Assembly (NCBI GenBank): GCA_037389465.1
Contig: JAZARR010000153.1
Coordinates: forward strand, 9,070,501 to 9,134,500
Length of the DNA stretch: 64,000 nucleotides
Direction of reading: 5' to 3'
DNA from: Baylisascaris procyonis
Taxonomy: Eukaryota; Nematoda; Chromadorea; Rhabditida; Ascarididae
Positions 36,301-48,847 of this stretch are shown here, piece by piece. Below the pieces are notes generated by a model. That model was given only the letters and a program-made list of their open reading frames with translations, made no database searches and was not told the origin of the DNA. The position numbers and the translations under genes are program-made. Positions within the stretch are counted from its first letter, which is position 1, and every line of letters starts with the position of its first letter.

Positions 36301-37839
36301 AAAACACAGCTGATCGGTTGTGAAAATCTTCGAAAACAAATAATAATTAAAATTACAGAAATTATTAGAATTGTTTAGGATATAAACTGAATTATGCGGC
36401 TTAATATGCATTTTAGAACGAATGAATAAATTTTGCGATTCGTCCAAAAATGCGGCAATGTTCAAAGCGGTATTCGATGCTCTATCCTCTCTTCGATGAC
36501 GGGAAAATAGCTATATGAAAGTGAAGCGATCGCAACACGATTGTTACATCTGTACAAATACTCGAAAAAAAAACTGCTGTGAGAACGAGATTGATGAACG
36601 AAACTGAAAGAGCTTATTTTCGAGGCTGAGAGTGGCACAAAATTGAACGAATCAATGCCGAACATTCAACGTTCATCCGGGCGAATATTGCTTAGTTTTA
36701 TGAAACAAGAGATTAGATCAATAACTAATGACTAATTTATTAAATAAAAGAAACGGTCATTTTAAATTGTAGAAATTTTTACGCATTAGAGAAAAAAAAT
36801 ACTGCACTGTTAACGCTTATCACTAAATTTATAACCGTTGATATTCGCCCGAATGGAATGTCCGATTCGATATTCGACAGTTTCAACTATTTAATCTGCC
36901 TATTACATTATCTACAGTCATATTCTCTAGAACGGCCGTAGTATATTATCAAATGCAAAATTGAAATATGGAACCACTTGAAGTAAAGCAAAGAAGAGAT
37001 AAATGGCTAGCATCAACTTAAGTCTAAGGCAAATTAATGATGTCGAAAATTTACCGTTTACCGTCAGCTTGAAGCTGAATTTATTTGACCGATAAAATAT
37101 ATTTCAATATTTGGCAATAAAGCGCAACCTATCTGATGAACTTTAACGAAGTATATAAATAAATTCTTAGAAGATTCATTCCGATTTGAAAATCATCGAT
37201 CATCCATCGCTAATCTATTCATAATCTAAAGAAAACGCTTCGAAAGAAATAAATTTTTAGAGAGAAGAAATTGAGAAAGAAAATAAATTCAAGGAAATTG
37301 GCGCAATATGTTTTACTGAGTTCATCTCTCTTCTAAAAACAAGTTTTATAATTTATTAAAAAAACAATAAATAAATAAAATGGCACTCGTATATCTTAAT
37401 TAACTCGACGTAAAAGCTTTTTACAAAAAAGGTACTTTTTTTTTCAACTTGACAGATGTGGAATGAAAAAGTTGCAAAAAATTTGAAAAGATTGAAAAGT
37501 TTTAAAAAAATGCTGTAAACGAGGAGGAGACATTCGTAACGATTTGCAATCGATATTTAATTATGCCCAGCTATTGGCATCCAATGGGTGATCTCATTGA
37601 TGCGACGAAATGACAACTGAATGCGTAATACAATTGTATTCGTAAATGTTACTCGGGAGAAAAAGCGCTTAGAAAATGAAAAAAAAAATCGAAAATTAAA
37701 AACACTAAAAATAAGTTGAAATATTTAAATAAATATTAAAATAAACGAAACAAAATGTCGATTAAAGTAATGCAAAAATAAATTTTCATTTGGTGATAAC
37801 TGATAATTGTGGTGATAACACTCCCATAAAGCGAATTTA
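33384..37839. other. gene-free AT-rich stretch
   Basis: No exon with two-sided support. It contains A-runs (33489-33506), an (AAAT)n run with an ATATAATTTATATATAATTTA palindrome at 35442-35494, and several GCATGCGAA/TTCGCATGC words at 35730-36010. Confidence 0.5.
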
Positions 37840-38784
37840 TTGCATCGCTTTATTTGGATGATAATCTTACTTATGCAAAAATTTTCCACATTTAGCATTT
37901 TCAATTCGCATTTATATGCCCCAATACAAGAATATAGCGATTTTCATCCTGAGAGAGTGCAATCAAGCTCTGCGATGATGATTTGGTGTGACCCCTTTTC
38001 ACCCCCTTCTCCCATCTGTGATGTACTCCCTCTAACCCTTCTACCCTCCTACCTCCCTTATCCCGCTATCGGAATTCGTTATCCGCAGTGGTAATACGTA
38101 TATATAAGCTACTACCTAACACTTATGGAGTGCTGTCCTCGATACTGGAATAAAATCCAAATGTCTACTATCTGTATGCCAATAACGCTCGTCAGCGAAC
38201 ATTTTCATATGCATTAGTGCCGCAATAAAATAGAGAAATAATGCAAAGAAGGCTCCTATATGCGCTTCAAATTAAACTTGAAGTGCTAAAGAATCACCTC
38301 AAACGATATATCATCACATTCGAATAGCACGATGTTTGTTAAAGTGGAAGTTTGGAAGGAAAAACTATTAAAAAATAGCTCTGATCTGAAAAATAACGTG
38401 TTAAACATGTTTCACAAATATGTGAAGCAAATATTTTAAGATCGCATTATTTTTCGTGGAGCATAGTAGATGGATAGAAAAGAAAGAAAAAAGGCTCCCT
38501 TGAAAAACAGAAATTCTAAAGAAAAATCTTTAGTGAGGATACCTCATTGCTATGCGTTGTTGCTGACTTTCCCACAAGAAAAAGATGAACTTTTCTGGGA
38601 AAAAATCAAGGATAGGGAGTGGAAATAGGAAGAAATTGTATTTGTATACAAAGATGGGTCGCTAGAGAAATTTTTAGTTTCCCATAAACAGCTATAGTCA
38701 ACAAAAATATTTATCAACAACCTTACAATCCAAGGGGTTCTCTGAAGTTCGAACGTATGGTGTTTTTATGTTTTTTTTTTACAG

Positions 38785-39021
38785 CCTTGGATGAGTTGAA
38801 ACATATGCAACGTCGATTTTTGCCTAAATTCAACAAAGAAACCATCGAAGGCAACAAATCTGTGCATTCATTTTGTTATACAATAAAATATTACTATAGA
38901 ATGCTTGCAAATAAAGAAAGGCTACATGCCCGAAATGTTAGAGGAAGGGGAAAGGGTGTTTGTCGCGAAGGTTATGCTTGCCTTAGTGGTAGAATAAAAG
39001 ATGAAAAAATTTCAGGAAAAG
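38785..39021 (+). CDS. candidate exon 1 of a three-exon model
   Basis: The acceptor ATGTTTTTTTTTTACAG ends at 38784. The frame is open through 39092, one of the longest open runs in the window. It reads LDELKHMQRRFLPKFNKET, then KYYYRMLANKERLHARNVRG and GKGVCREGYACLSGRIKDE: a basic, Arg/Lys-rich protein. A donor at AAAAG|GTAGGACAT (39021/39022) leaves one base, matching the next block. If the donor is not used, the frame ends at 39092. No start exon was found upstream. Confidence 0.4.
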
Positions 39022-39338
39022 GTAGGACATCGAATAAATTAGAAATTAAACGATTTTCCGCAATTATTACAACCTCAAAGAGTAAAGTCTAACTTTTTGT
39101 GAGATTGAATAAAACCCCTATGTTCCTTCGAGAATCACTTTAAAAACATTGTGCTAAAAAAAAGCAAGCGAATAACAAAGCCAGTTCTATAAGCTCCTAT
39201 TTCAAGCATTCACTTCAGCTCATACAGGGCGGAAATTCGTCACCGTGAAATAAGCTGTCATTTGAAACCTTTCAAAACAAAGAATCTATTTTGAGAACGT
39301 ATTAGAAGCCGAAAAAAAAATGAAATCTTTCTTCTAAG

Positions 39339-39532
39339 ACACAAAGATATCGCCAATCAATCGTTGGTCGAGTCCAACTGTTGTTAGATTCAAGCAAACA
39401 AGCTTTACTGGTGGGGCTATAAAGCAAAAAATTGCTCCTCCTATCAGTCATCTATTGCAACTCTCATTGAAAGTGAAGAGGGATCGAAATTATGATATTC
39501 TAGTTTATTTTATACATCAATTTGTTGCTTTG
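39339..39532 (+). CDS. candidate exon 2 of the three-exon model
   Basis: The acceptor AAATCTTTCTTCTAAG ends at 39338, 317 nt after the previous donor. It starts with two bases that join the single base left by exon 1. It reads TKISPINRWSSPTVVRFKQT, then GGAIKQKIAPPISHLLQLSL and YDILVYFIHQFVAL, before the donor TTTG|GTATCT. Without that donor the frame stays open to 39685. Confidence 0.37.
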
Positions 39533-40200
39533 GTATCTTCTAGAAATCTATTCAAATATTTACTGAACTTGATAGGGCCTATAAATTGCAATTCTCCAGC
39601 AAGCATTAATGCAACAAACAGATGTGCATTTAGCAGCATATGTCACTGCACTTTGCATTTAATTTTGCAGAAATTAATGTGCTAATGAATAAGCTTGTTG
39701 AAGACGAGATTACAGATCATACAAACAGTTGAAATAGTAGTAGATGAGCTCATACTTAAGAAACGTTTTTACAGTTAAATGTAACAAAAGCAGTCGCATT
39801 TATATGCGTACAAATGCTCAATATTTATATAAATTCAACGAACTGGGGTGATTAAATTTGCATAAGCACATAACATCATGCGTTTGTCACTTCACTTATC
39901 TGCATATTTAATTGGCGCTCATACTGTCATTTGCCATAAAGCAACAAAATTTGGATATCTCATTAGAATTCACTCTTGTTCGAACATTTATCTAGTTGCA
40001 AATTAGCGAAATAAAACAAACTGCATTCATTTGCATATAAATGAGAAGGGAATATTTGCTAAAGCTTTTGTTTAGCTTTTATCATTTCCGATGAACTCAC
40101 ATTTGCAACCTAATGTTTGAGAACGAATAGGCTCGTAGGGTATTGTTCTATATTGCGCAAAAACAATTGGGCCGTGGACAATTCAACCCTTTTCGTACAG

Positions 40201-40365
40201 CTACAACCCAAACAACGTTTGTGCTGTACCTGTAAAACCCTGCACCATTTCTATGGTGTATACCTCACTGCAAATATTTATTTTCTCGAGCAAAATTATG
40301 CGCAAATAAGAATAAGGAAGGAACTACACCGGCCTCGAACAGACACAACACGTGAAAGAAAATAA
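40201..40365 (+). CDS. candidate exon 3 of the three-exon model
   Basis: The acceptor CAACCCTTTTCGTACAG ends at 40200. It starts in phase 0 as required and gives 54 codons then a stop: LQPKQRLCCTCKTLHHFYG, then YLTANIYFLEQNYAQIRIRK and a basic tail RPRTDTTRERK. The CCxC-x8-H pattern is Cys/His-rich but too short to call a zinc finger. No nearby AATAAA was seen. Confidence 0.33.
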   Translation, partial: LQPKQRLCCTCKTLHHFYGVYLTANIYFLEQNYAQIRIRKELHRPRTDTTRERK

Positions 40366-40400
40366 GATCACGGGTGATCCTCACTGCATCTATGTGAAAA

Positions 40401-40595
40401 ATGGATAATGCAAAGAGGTGTTGGTTAAAAAAAGTAGACAAGTCACTTGAAATACCTGTCCCCTTCACCGCCCTTCTTTCCCACCAAGGAAAAATCACAT
40501 TTAAACATCAGTCTCCGCGTCGAAAAACTCCTATATGCTCCACGCTCCAACTGAAACTCTATGACAATCATAACTGGAGTTCAATACCAACATAA
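40401..40595 (+). CDS. small unidentified ORF
   Basis: ATG-initiated, 64 codons, reading NAKRCWLKKVDKSLEIPVPF, then LLSHQGKITFKHQSPRRKT. It lies just downstream of the three-exon model on the same strand and may be part of it, a remnant, or chance. Confidence 0.18.
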   Translation: MDNAKRCWLKKVDKSLEIPVPFTALLSHQGKITFKHQSPRRKTPICSTLQLKLYDNHNWSSIPT

Positions 40596-40879
40596 ACGAC
40601 GAGTTATCATAAACGTAGAAGTGAGATAAGCAATTATTAGTACAGCACAATTCTCCACCCACACCTTAGAAGGGACCCATAAGAAAGAGAGACAATGACA
40701 CAGAAGATCAGAGATCATGACGGAGAAGTATTATCCGCCTTATAAGAATTTTTTTGATCTTACTCATCAGACCAACCGCTTGCATGAAAAAAAAAGAAAT
40801 ATGCACGATAAAATACCGGTCTCTTAAATGGCTCATTGTTCGCGCTAATCCTACGAAAGATCCGCTTTCGCAGTGCGAA

Positions 40880-41645
40880 TAGTTATAAAATGTATGCAGA
40901 TATTTAAGCGCCTTTAAATGCTTGTAGTTCTTTCGCGTCACGACGATCGGATATTGGAACCTCTCCCTGATGCGGGTTGTTCCAACCGAAACAGTACGTT
41001 AAACGCCCACCGCAACGATTGTTAGTGGTGGGTGACAAGATGCGATCAGTGCAATGCAAATGCACATTTCATGACGTGCGGATAAACGTCGAACTCAACT
41101 GCCCTCGTTAAAACCAGCTGTGGCCACGAAAAGTTAAAACCAACTGTGGCCACGAAAAAAAGCCCACGCAATACTGCAACCGATGCCGGAAACAAGAAAA
41201 CTCTAAAGACAAGAGGGCCTAGCAACATGGCAGTGAAGCTGCTCAACCAGGGTGAAGGCATACAAACGCAGCAATCACTCGCCGCTCGCTAAACCGCTGA
41301 TATTACCACCATCTCTTGTGCAATGCAGCAATCAGCAGACACAGTCGACTTGCCCACCTGCAGAGAACTCGCCTATGAGAAGACCCATATTTCGATAACT
41401 CTGCACCCCGTGGAAGCCGAAACACCTTCCCCCATCTGATTTGGCTATACTTACTACCGAAAGATGCTCGACAACAAAGCGAATATCGTGGATAAAAATA
41501 GAGGATCAACGCTTGCATGCAAATCGAAATTGTAAGCGAACACAATCGACATACAATCCAGTCGTTGTTTGTCGAAGAAACACACAAACTCATACAATTA
41601 TCGGAGAAATTGAGAAACTTTACACCGAATTCATATTACCTTTGT
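40880..41645 (+). pseudogene. GC-richer block, possible decayed coding sequence
   Basis: G+C rises well above the surroundings. One plus frame reads KRPPQRLLVVGDKMRSVQC-KCTF...ELNCPR-stop and continues after the stop as KTNCGHEKKPTQYCNRCRK, a Cys/His-rich piece. Another frame reads NMAVKLLNQGEGIQTQQS...stop, then continues as SADTVDLPTCRELAYEKTH. The minus strand is also open over most of it (41046-41261 and 41303-41593). Frames interrupted by stops but with protein-like composition suggest an old retroelement or gene relic. The family and even the strand are uncertain. Confidence 0.28.
41107..41158. repeat. 26-bp tandem duplicate
   Basis: GTTAAAACCAGCTGTGGCCA plus CGAAAA is followed at once by a copy with one G-to-A change. 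It lies inside the GC-richer block and shifts its reading frames. Confidence 0.95.
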
Positions 41646-42570
41646 AAAATTTGACTTCCATTTATTTGCGGAGAGAAAAAATTTATGCAATTTACTAAAA
41701 GTAGATTTTTTTCCAAAGTTAACGGAAGTCCTGAAGTCTTAAAATTGATAACGGCAACTTTTCTTAAGGAATAATACAAATTCGATGTTTAAAAAATGCA
41801 AATGAAAGTTCTAAGGAAAATTATTCGCAATGTTTTAATCAAGAAAATCCGTAAAAAGAGTTCATAGAATTTATTAAAGTTAAAATGAAACAGAATTTTA
41901 TTAAACTTATTCTAAAAAAATATTCATTTGGCTCTCCGATAAAGTGAAGATAACAAGATGGCATCTTTCTGTATCCTTGTTTTTCATTCTTTCCTATCTT
42001 TATTTTGTAGAAAAGTCTATTAAAGATTACAATACTTTTAAGTTGGGAAGCTGTTTATCGTGCTCGGGCACCGAATGGCACAACCGTGATCGATTAGTTG
42101 GAGGCAGGCGTACAGTATAAATACAGATTTTTATAAGTGAAAGCCAGAACGAATAAGAGCCATTTTGGTATGAAAGGGTTTTTCCACCGCCGTTAGATAA
42201 CAAAAACCACGAATAAGAAGATAAACTGAGGAACAAATTGTAAGATGCCTGGAAGAACAGTAGGATTTAAGCCTAAAAAATAATATTTGTGAAAATCTAG
42301 GATAAATTAGAAGAGAAAAGAATAACATTTAATTGAAGAAACAAATGGAAAATATAGAACAATGCAAATTACATAACTAAAATGAAGTGAGACGAAATGA
42401 TTGCAAAAATAATTTCCAAAAATCATGCAGGAAGAAATTTTGCCCATACTATTTTTTGTGATCAAGAGTGATCAAGAGTGCATATTGACCGCAATACGAT
42501 AAAAACAGTAGCAATGTTAGCACCAACAATTAAAGATGCAATGTGCAGAATAAATAAATGTCCGATTATC

Positions 42571-42610
42571 TTACAATTGCAATTCGCAATTCACAATTTG
42601 CAATTTGCAG
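42571..42610. repeat. TTGCAA/AATTGC repeat cluster
   Basis: CAATTGCAATTCGCAATT followed by CACAATTTGCAATTTGCAG: short self-complementary words matching those at 10088-10118. Confidence 0.65.
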
Positions 42611-42876
42611 CCTCCACTTATTGATAAAATGTATCGCAATCGATTTAATAAGACGTTAAAATATTCAATCAAATGAGTAGAAAAATCTTTCTCAGAAACA
42701 CCTCTACATCGACGAAAAAACATTTTTTTAGCTGCTCAATTTCCATAGTAGTGATTAAAAAAAATGCACAACCAACAAACATTAGCAATAGCAGCGATGT
42801 TTCTTTAAAAAAAGTTGTTATAAAAAAAGTTGGACGGCAATACCGCTTCACTTGTAAAAAAGTTACTCCACCTTAA

Positions 42877-45800
42877 AAAAATATTCCCTGCTCTTTTTTG
42901 TTACCTTCAACCACTGCAGCCTTTTTCACTATGGCCAAACATCTATATTGCCTAATTTTTCGATGACAATATTTAAATATGAAATTTGAGAGCAAACACT
43001 ACTAATGCAATAGTCGATGAGCAATTTGAAATTATAAAAGTAACGAAAGGTTGAAACTTGGAAAAATAAGCATACCTCAAGAAAATAACTAACAAATGCG
43101 ATAAGCGCACAAGCGGATTTATCAATTAACAAAAGCTAAAAAATTTCTAGTATCCGGATAATTTTTGTAATAAGACAGTGAGGAAAAGTTTTTGATTGCA
43201 AATTTTAGATTTTGAATTTCAAGCGACAACGATAAAAACATAATCGTCGTGAAATTTATTAATTAGAAGGCATTTAACTTGCAGTTGCAACCACTTAAAA
43301 GAATAATAAATGATGGCTAAATTGTATGAAAGAATATTGACTTAGTGAAGCGCACTTTCGATTAAGAGTGCTATTCTTGAATAATGAGAAACAATGAAAC
43401 GAATTTTTTTCTCTATAAGAAATAGGTTGTTCACATTTTTACATAAAAATGCGCTTTATCTTCATCAATCAATGAAATAATCGATGGAATCAGCTGGAAG
43501 GAATGAGAACATTGAACCAGCCGGGGGGAAAAAAAGAAACTCAATTAGCCCACTCCGCCAGAAAAAGAAAATTCCCAAAAAAATTTCATGATAATTGAAT
43601 CGTTGAAATAGAGAAATAAAATATTGTATAGATCAAAATATCAAATAATAGAAATATCGAAAAATGCACTTAAAAGCTTCATATTTATTAGAATATAAGT
43701 TGCGTTTTCATAAATAAACGGGTATTTCCCTCTCATTAAACTAACTCTTGCTTATTCCACAGAAAATGCATAAAAATGCATTGAACAACACTAGCCCCTG
43801 CAGATAAACAACAACCACCAACCTAAATGTCATTTAATTTCGATTTCAATTTTTTCCCTCCATATAATCCCTCTCTCGACGATGCAATGTTCTCCTCTTT
43901 AAAAGCTTCGAGCAAAAGAATGCCCAACTCTTCTCTTACACCTTTTTTCATTTACAGAATAATGTGAGAAAAAACAGCCTAGGATAATTGGTCAGCGTTC
44001 AACTATATAGCATAATTAGATTTATGGTGTTTAATTGTGTAATGTTGGATGCAATTATGTAAAAAAAAAAAGGTTTTGTAAGGGAAGGCTTAGCTGAGGA
44101 AAATTATTTTAAAAGGTTTAAAAAAGAAATAATTGCAACAAATAATTTTACACTTAGTAAACACTTAATAAATTCTATACTTAATTAAATATTAATAAAT
44201 TATACACATATCAACTGTGCGTAACTGAGCAGAATCCAAATTACGTATGACTTGCTTTTCGTTAAAAAAAAAAAAATAAAAATAAAAAATGAACACGACG
44301 GTGTGAGTTGACATACGGCTACTGCTCCAAAAGAATTTGTTCTATCCCACAGTCTGTTGCAGTCTGTTAAAACGGTAGATGTTTGCTGCGACTGGTCTTT
44401 TTCTTGCATATCACCATCATCAGTAAATCGGTGAGCGAAAAAAAAAATGTGGGAGAGAAGAGTGATGCAGTTAGAAAATCTAGAAGGTCCAAAAATTCCT
44501 CCTCTGTCCTCCACCTATCCTTCTCCCGCTCCGCTCCGATATACTAATGTATTCATGCTTGAAAAAAAAGAGTATTCTCTTTTCTGAACTTTTTACTACG
44601 AAGAAAAATTCATCAACTCCGCCAAAATAATCCTAATAGATACCTTTTGCATATAAGTGAATAATTAAAATGATTTCAGCGAGTCACAATTATAAGATGC
44701 GATGTTATATGATACGACTTGAAATAGAGTAGCACCAAATATATCACGCGTAAAAAAGGGGCAAAATTAGCATTGTGATAGAGAAGAAAATATCAGATCG
44801 CTAAAAAAATTTGCATTGTTAGTAATAAATTTGAAACAAAATATGCAAATTTTACCACAGGCTCTATGCAAATTACGCGCAAATCGCAAATAAAGCCTAT
44901 TTAAGATGAATGCTCTAAGATTTCATATAGTACCACAGTAAAATATAAGAAAACTTAAAGCCTAAACGTGTGAAACGTATCTTAGATTTACAAGGCCAAG
45001 ACTTACGATTCAGTGTATAAACGGTTGCCTAACACCTTCGTAGCAGGCAGCCGTAAGTATTGTGCTAAACAGCTCTAAATCAAGAACATTTGAGCGAAAA
45101 TTTCAGTAAGGAAGGAAATCGACGCTAATTACTGCATTTGAGGTGTAGATTCAAGGAGAGGAATAAAAAACGATAGCAATTTACTCAAGAAATTAATCAA
45201 TCAATTTATAAATTTACTCACTAATAGTTATAATTTTTAGCTATAAAAACGAAATTCATTACTGAGTGGGAGGAAAATTCCATTGAAGAAATGATTAAAA
45301 AAACTACTTTACTTTTGATATTTCCTTGGCAAAAAAAAGAAATTCTTAGGAACTTGTTAATTTCTGCAAAATTTTTGGATGAATAGAAAGGAAAGATGGA
45401 AAGAAGATAGAAAAATGTTCAATATCAAAACCCCTCCGACGCCAATAATATGTCAGCTGTCACCTTCCTGGTCAGCTAAACAATGACATATTCCTAACAA
45501 ATAATGTTAGAAACACCAGCTAATACAAAAATAAAAGTTGGATATAGTTTAAGTCTGACAGCTATCGTTAAATTAATACTATCTACAACGTTTAATTCAC
45601 TTAAAATGTATTTAAAGTTGAGAAAACTTTGAAAACTTTCAAAACAATTTAGCGGCCATTTTTGATTTCCTTAGGTAAAATGGTTTTCCTAACTGATGGG
45701 AAATTTGACAGCGCAGAAAAAATTAGAAAATGCAGAGAAATGCACAAGAACGTTATGTGTATAAGTGAAATGCATAAGAAATGCATAAGAATATTATGTG

Positions 45801-48417
45801 TAAGCGAATAAGTGAAAAGAAAAAATATTCGAGTGCATTTTCCGTCGAATAAACATATCAAACCTTATCGATATGGAAATAAATAACAGAACTTTCATAA
45901 CACCACTTCTCAAATGTTTTCAAAAATTAGTGGATTTTAGCATGGTTTGATTTTCTATGAGTCATGTAAGATTTGGCTGAACAATGGCAAAAATACCTAA
46001 GGTCACTGGTTAAAGATGATAGCGTAAAGGATTACAGAAGTATTTCAGTCTGAAACTGAGGATTACAGTGGTCAAGGCAACTTTAGAATAACAATTCGAG
46101 AACTTCCCTAGAAGTGGAATCAAACTCAACAGCTTCAATTTAGTAAAGAATCGAAAGTTCGGAGAGTTGAAAAACTTGAAATTCGAACTTCATGCAACGG
46201 AAGTTGGAAAAGGATAGATATCAGCAAATTTCTCTCGATCATGGAAATTTCCTCATAGTTGAAATATGCAAACGAATGGATAGCTCGATATAGATATTGG
46301 TAAATGTTAGTATAGATACTTTGCATCAAAAGTCATAGAAAAACATCACTTATAAATCAAAAAAAAAACATAGAAAAAACATCTTAGTCTTTTGTGTTTA
46401 GTTGGACGAAAATATTTCAGGTGATTTATTACTCTCACATATTTCAAAAATAAATAAATTAATTAAATTCTACACGCTAAAGAATTTAGTTCATATCGTC
46501 AGTATTTATTATAATAGAATAAGCCTATAGTTGCAAAAATGAAATATTACTCACATATAAAATGTTACATTAATGTCTTTAAACTTCCATTGTTTAATGA
46601 TATCAATTGGACACTTATCCCTTTCCTTTTTTCCAGTAAACAATTTCAGTGCACCTTATTTACATTTAAAAAAATTCTCTCATCCATTTAGACAGAGATG
46701 ATTTATTTTAAGTGACCTCTTTTGAGAATGACAAAAAATGAAATACAGTTGAACTATTTTCTCTCAAATATTTTTCAACTAATAAAAATATCAGTTAAAA
46801 AGGAAAATTAAAGTGAAATTAGTAGACGGCTGAAATGAGATAAAGAGATCAATTGGCAAATTTATTGCATATGATCAGAGGGAAACTACAAAGCTACAAG
46901 GTTGATATTCTAAGATGATATCAGTATAAAGCGACGAATTTACAGATTCAGCATTTCTTTTCTGAATTTGAAACCTTTTTGCATATTTTTCTTGAACCCG
47001 TGATTTCTATACAACCTATTTTGCGGTTAAAGTTTATAAATTTCGAGTAATCATGAAAACGTGGAAGAGAAAAAGTGAAAAATTTTGCAATTATTGGCTC
47101 TGGAATTAATTTCTTTTTTTTTCTGAGAAAATTTTGCAACAGTCCATAGAATCTAATTAGTAAATTTCGAGAATACATATTGCCAACAATAAAAAAATGA
47201 CACTTTTATGACCTAATATTTATTGCAAAGATAAAAAATTTCATCGCTAATTAAAGCGTATTTGATGGAATAATCAATGAAAGTAAGATGATGTGCATTG
47301 CAGTTTCGCGCATTCTACTTCATATTTAGACGCATTCGATTTTTACTCGAATTTTTTGTCAAGCTTATTGTAGAAATTTTCACTGCATTGTTAAAATTAC
47401 CGTATCAAGGAAAATAGAGCTGCCAAGTTTAAAATAAATCACGAGCATAGTCAAATATATATGGCGTAATAATATGAGAGATTTTACGATTTATTTACCT
47501 AGATATTAACATATGCCACCGATTGTGCGCATATTTTACCAATACCGGAATACTTGCTACGGTCAAAGGTCAAGTTATGGAAATTTCTAAAAAAAAATGT
47601 GCGGAGAAAATTTTAGTGAAACTCATACGCGTATAAGAGTCACTGCGCATAAAAGTAAAATTACGCAATTATCATTGATATTGAACGCAATCACTAAAAG
47701 AAGCGTATAAACATATTGCACTGTTAGATGGACAACGACAATAATAGCTCCCAGAAAATAAAAACAGAAATTTATAGGTTGATGATGTACTTCTAAGGCG
47801 TTTATTTTTTTATTTTTTTGCAAAAATTGTAAAATGCTGCTAAAGGAGGAGTGCCTGGCATGTATAAACGTCGATACGCATCATTAATAAAAATAAATGG
47901 AAGAAATTCATATATAAATGGAAACAATGATTTCAAATGAAGTTGAGGAAAATAAAATATTTTTGTGTATTAAAATTAAAATTGAAAACACCAAATTTTC
48001 TGCCTGTATGAGGTGCGGCAGAGTAAATCTATTTCGACGATGATAAGCATAATCAACATCAAAAAGATGGCCATTATAAGATTTCATTTTTACATATTTC
48101 CGCCTTGAAATGCATCAACTGGTTGTCTATATAACGATCTCCCATTATCGCTAATCAAGATTAATGGTAATGGTGATGAAAGGAACAATTTTCTTAACGC
48201 AAAGAATGAATGGAGCTAATGAAGCCGAATGGAGTCCATTACATATCACAATATACATTAATCTTCCTAATGACCCATTTCAGTGCTGAGGCAAATAATT
48301 TTAATTATGAGAAAAAAGGATTCCGAATTTCTTACTTTAACTATAATCCATCGCATAATCCATCATAGAAAAATCCAGTAAAAACGCAAAAGTCAAAACT
48401 AAAATATATAAGCAGCA
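42877..48417. other. gene-free AT-rich stretch
   Basis: No exon with two-sided support. The minus frame at about 44310-44420 reads TDDGDMQEKDQSQQTST and NRLWDRTNSFGAVA before a GTATGT donor-like site, but lacks a good acceptor. Confidence 0.5.
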
Positions 48418-48435
48418 GAATATATAAATATATAA

Positions 48436-48505
<70 letters not shown>
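48418..48505. repeat. (AT)n microsatellite with AAAT-rich edge
   Basis: AATATATAAATATATAAATATA grading into pure alternating TA, about 88 bp. The three overlapping minus ORFs rich in Ile/Tyr are artefacts of it. Confidence 0.96.
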
Positions 48506-48508
<3 letters not shown>

Positions 48509-48847
48509 CGATGCAGGCGAATAAACTTCTCTTTCGACCACAAATTGAAATACATTCATATTCAGTCGCTAGGACGCATGTTTCACTAATCCATAATGGT
48601 GCAATTATTAAAGCATGAACTAGTGACTCTTTCAATGAATACATCTCTATTTTTGCACTTGCGTTTTTTGTGCGCAATTGCAGTTTATTACTTTTCCCGT
48701 AAAATTGATCAAAAAGCTTAAAAATCTATCGAAAATGTGACTATCAATTCCTCCTGTTCCAAACCCATAATCCACTAATTCATATTCCATTCTCTTAACA
48801 TCAGTTATAAAAAAATATGGGTGCAATGTGCAACCAGCTCTATACAC

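Noticed and set aside
37840..38094. 84-codon plus ORF
   Set aside because: The 3' half is translated from a pyrimidine-rich tract (Pro/Leu/Ser), and its possible donor does not match the phase of the exon at 38785.
44200..44514. 104-codon minus ORF
   Set aside because: Its ends are low-complexity (Phe/Ile from A-runs) and the protein-like middle has only a donor-like GTATGT and no acceptor.
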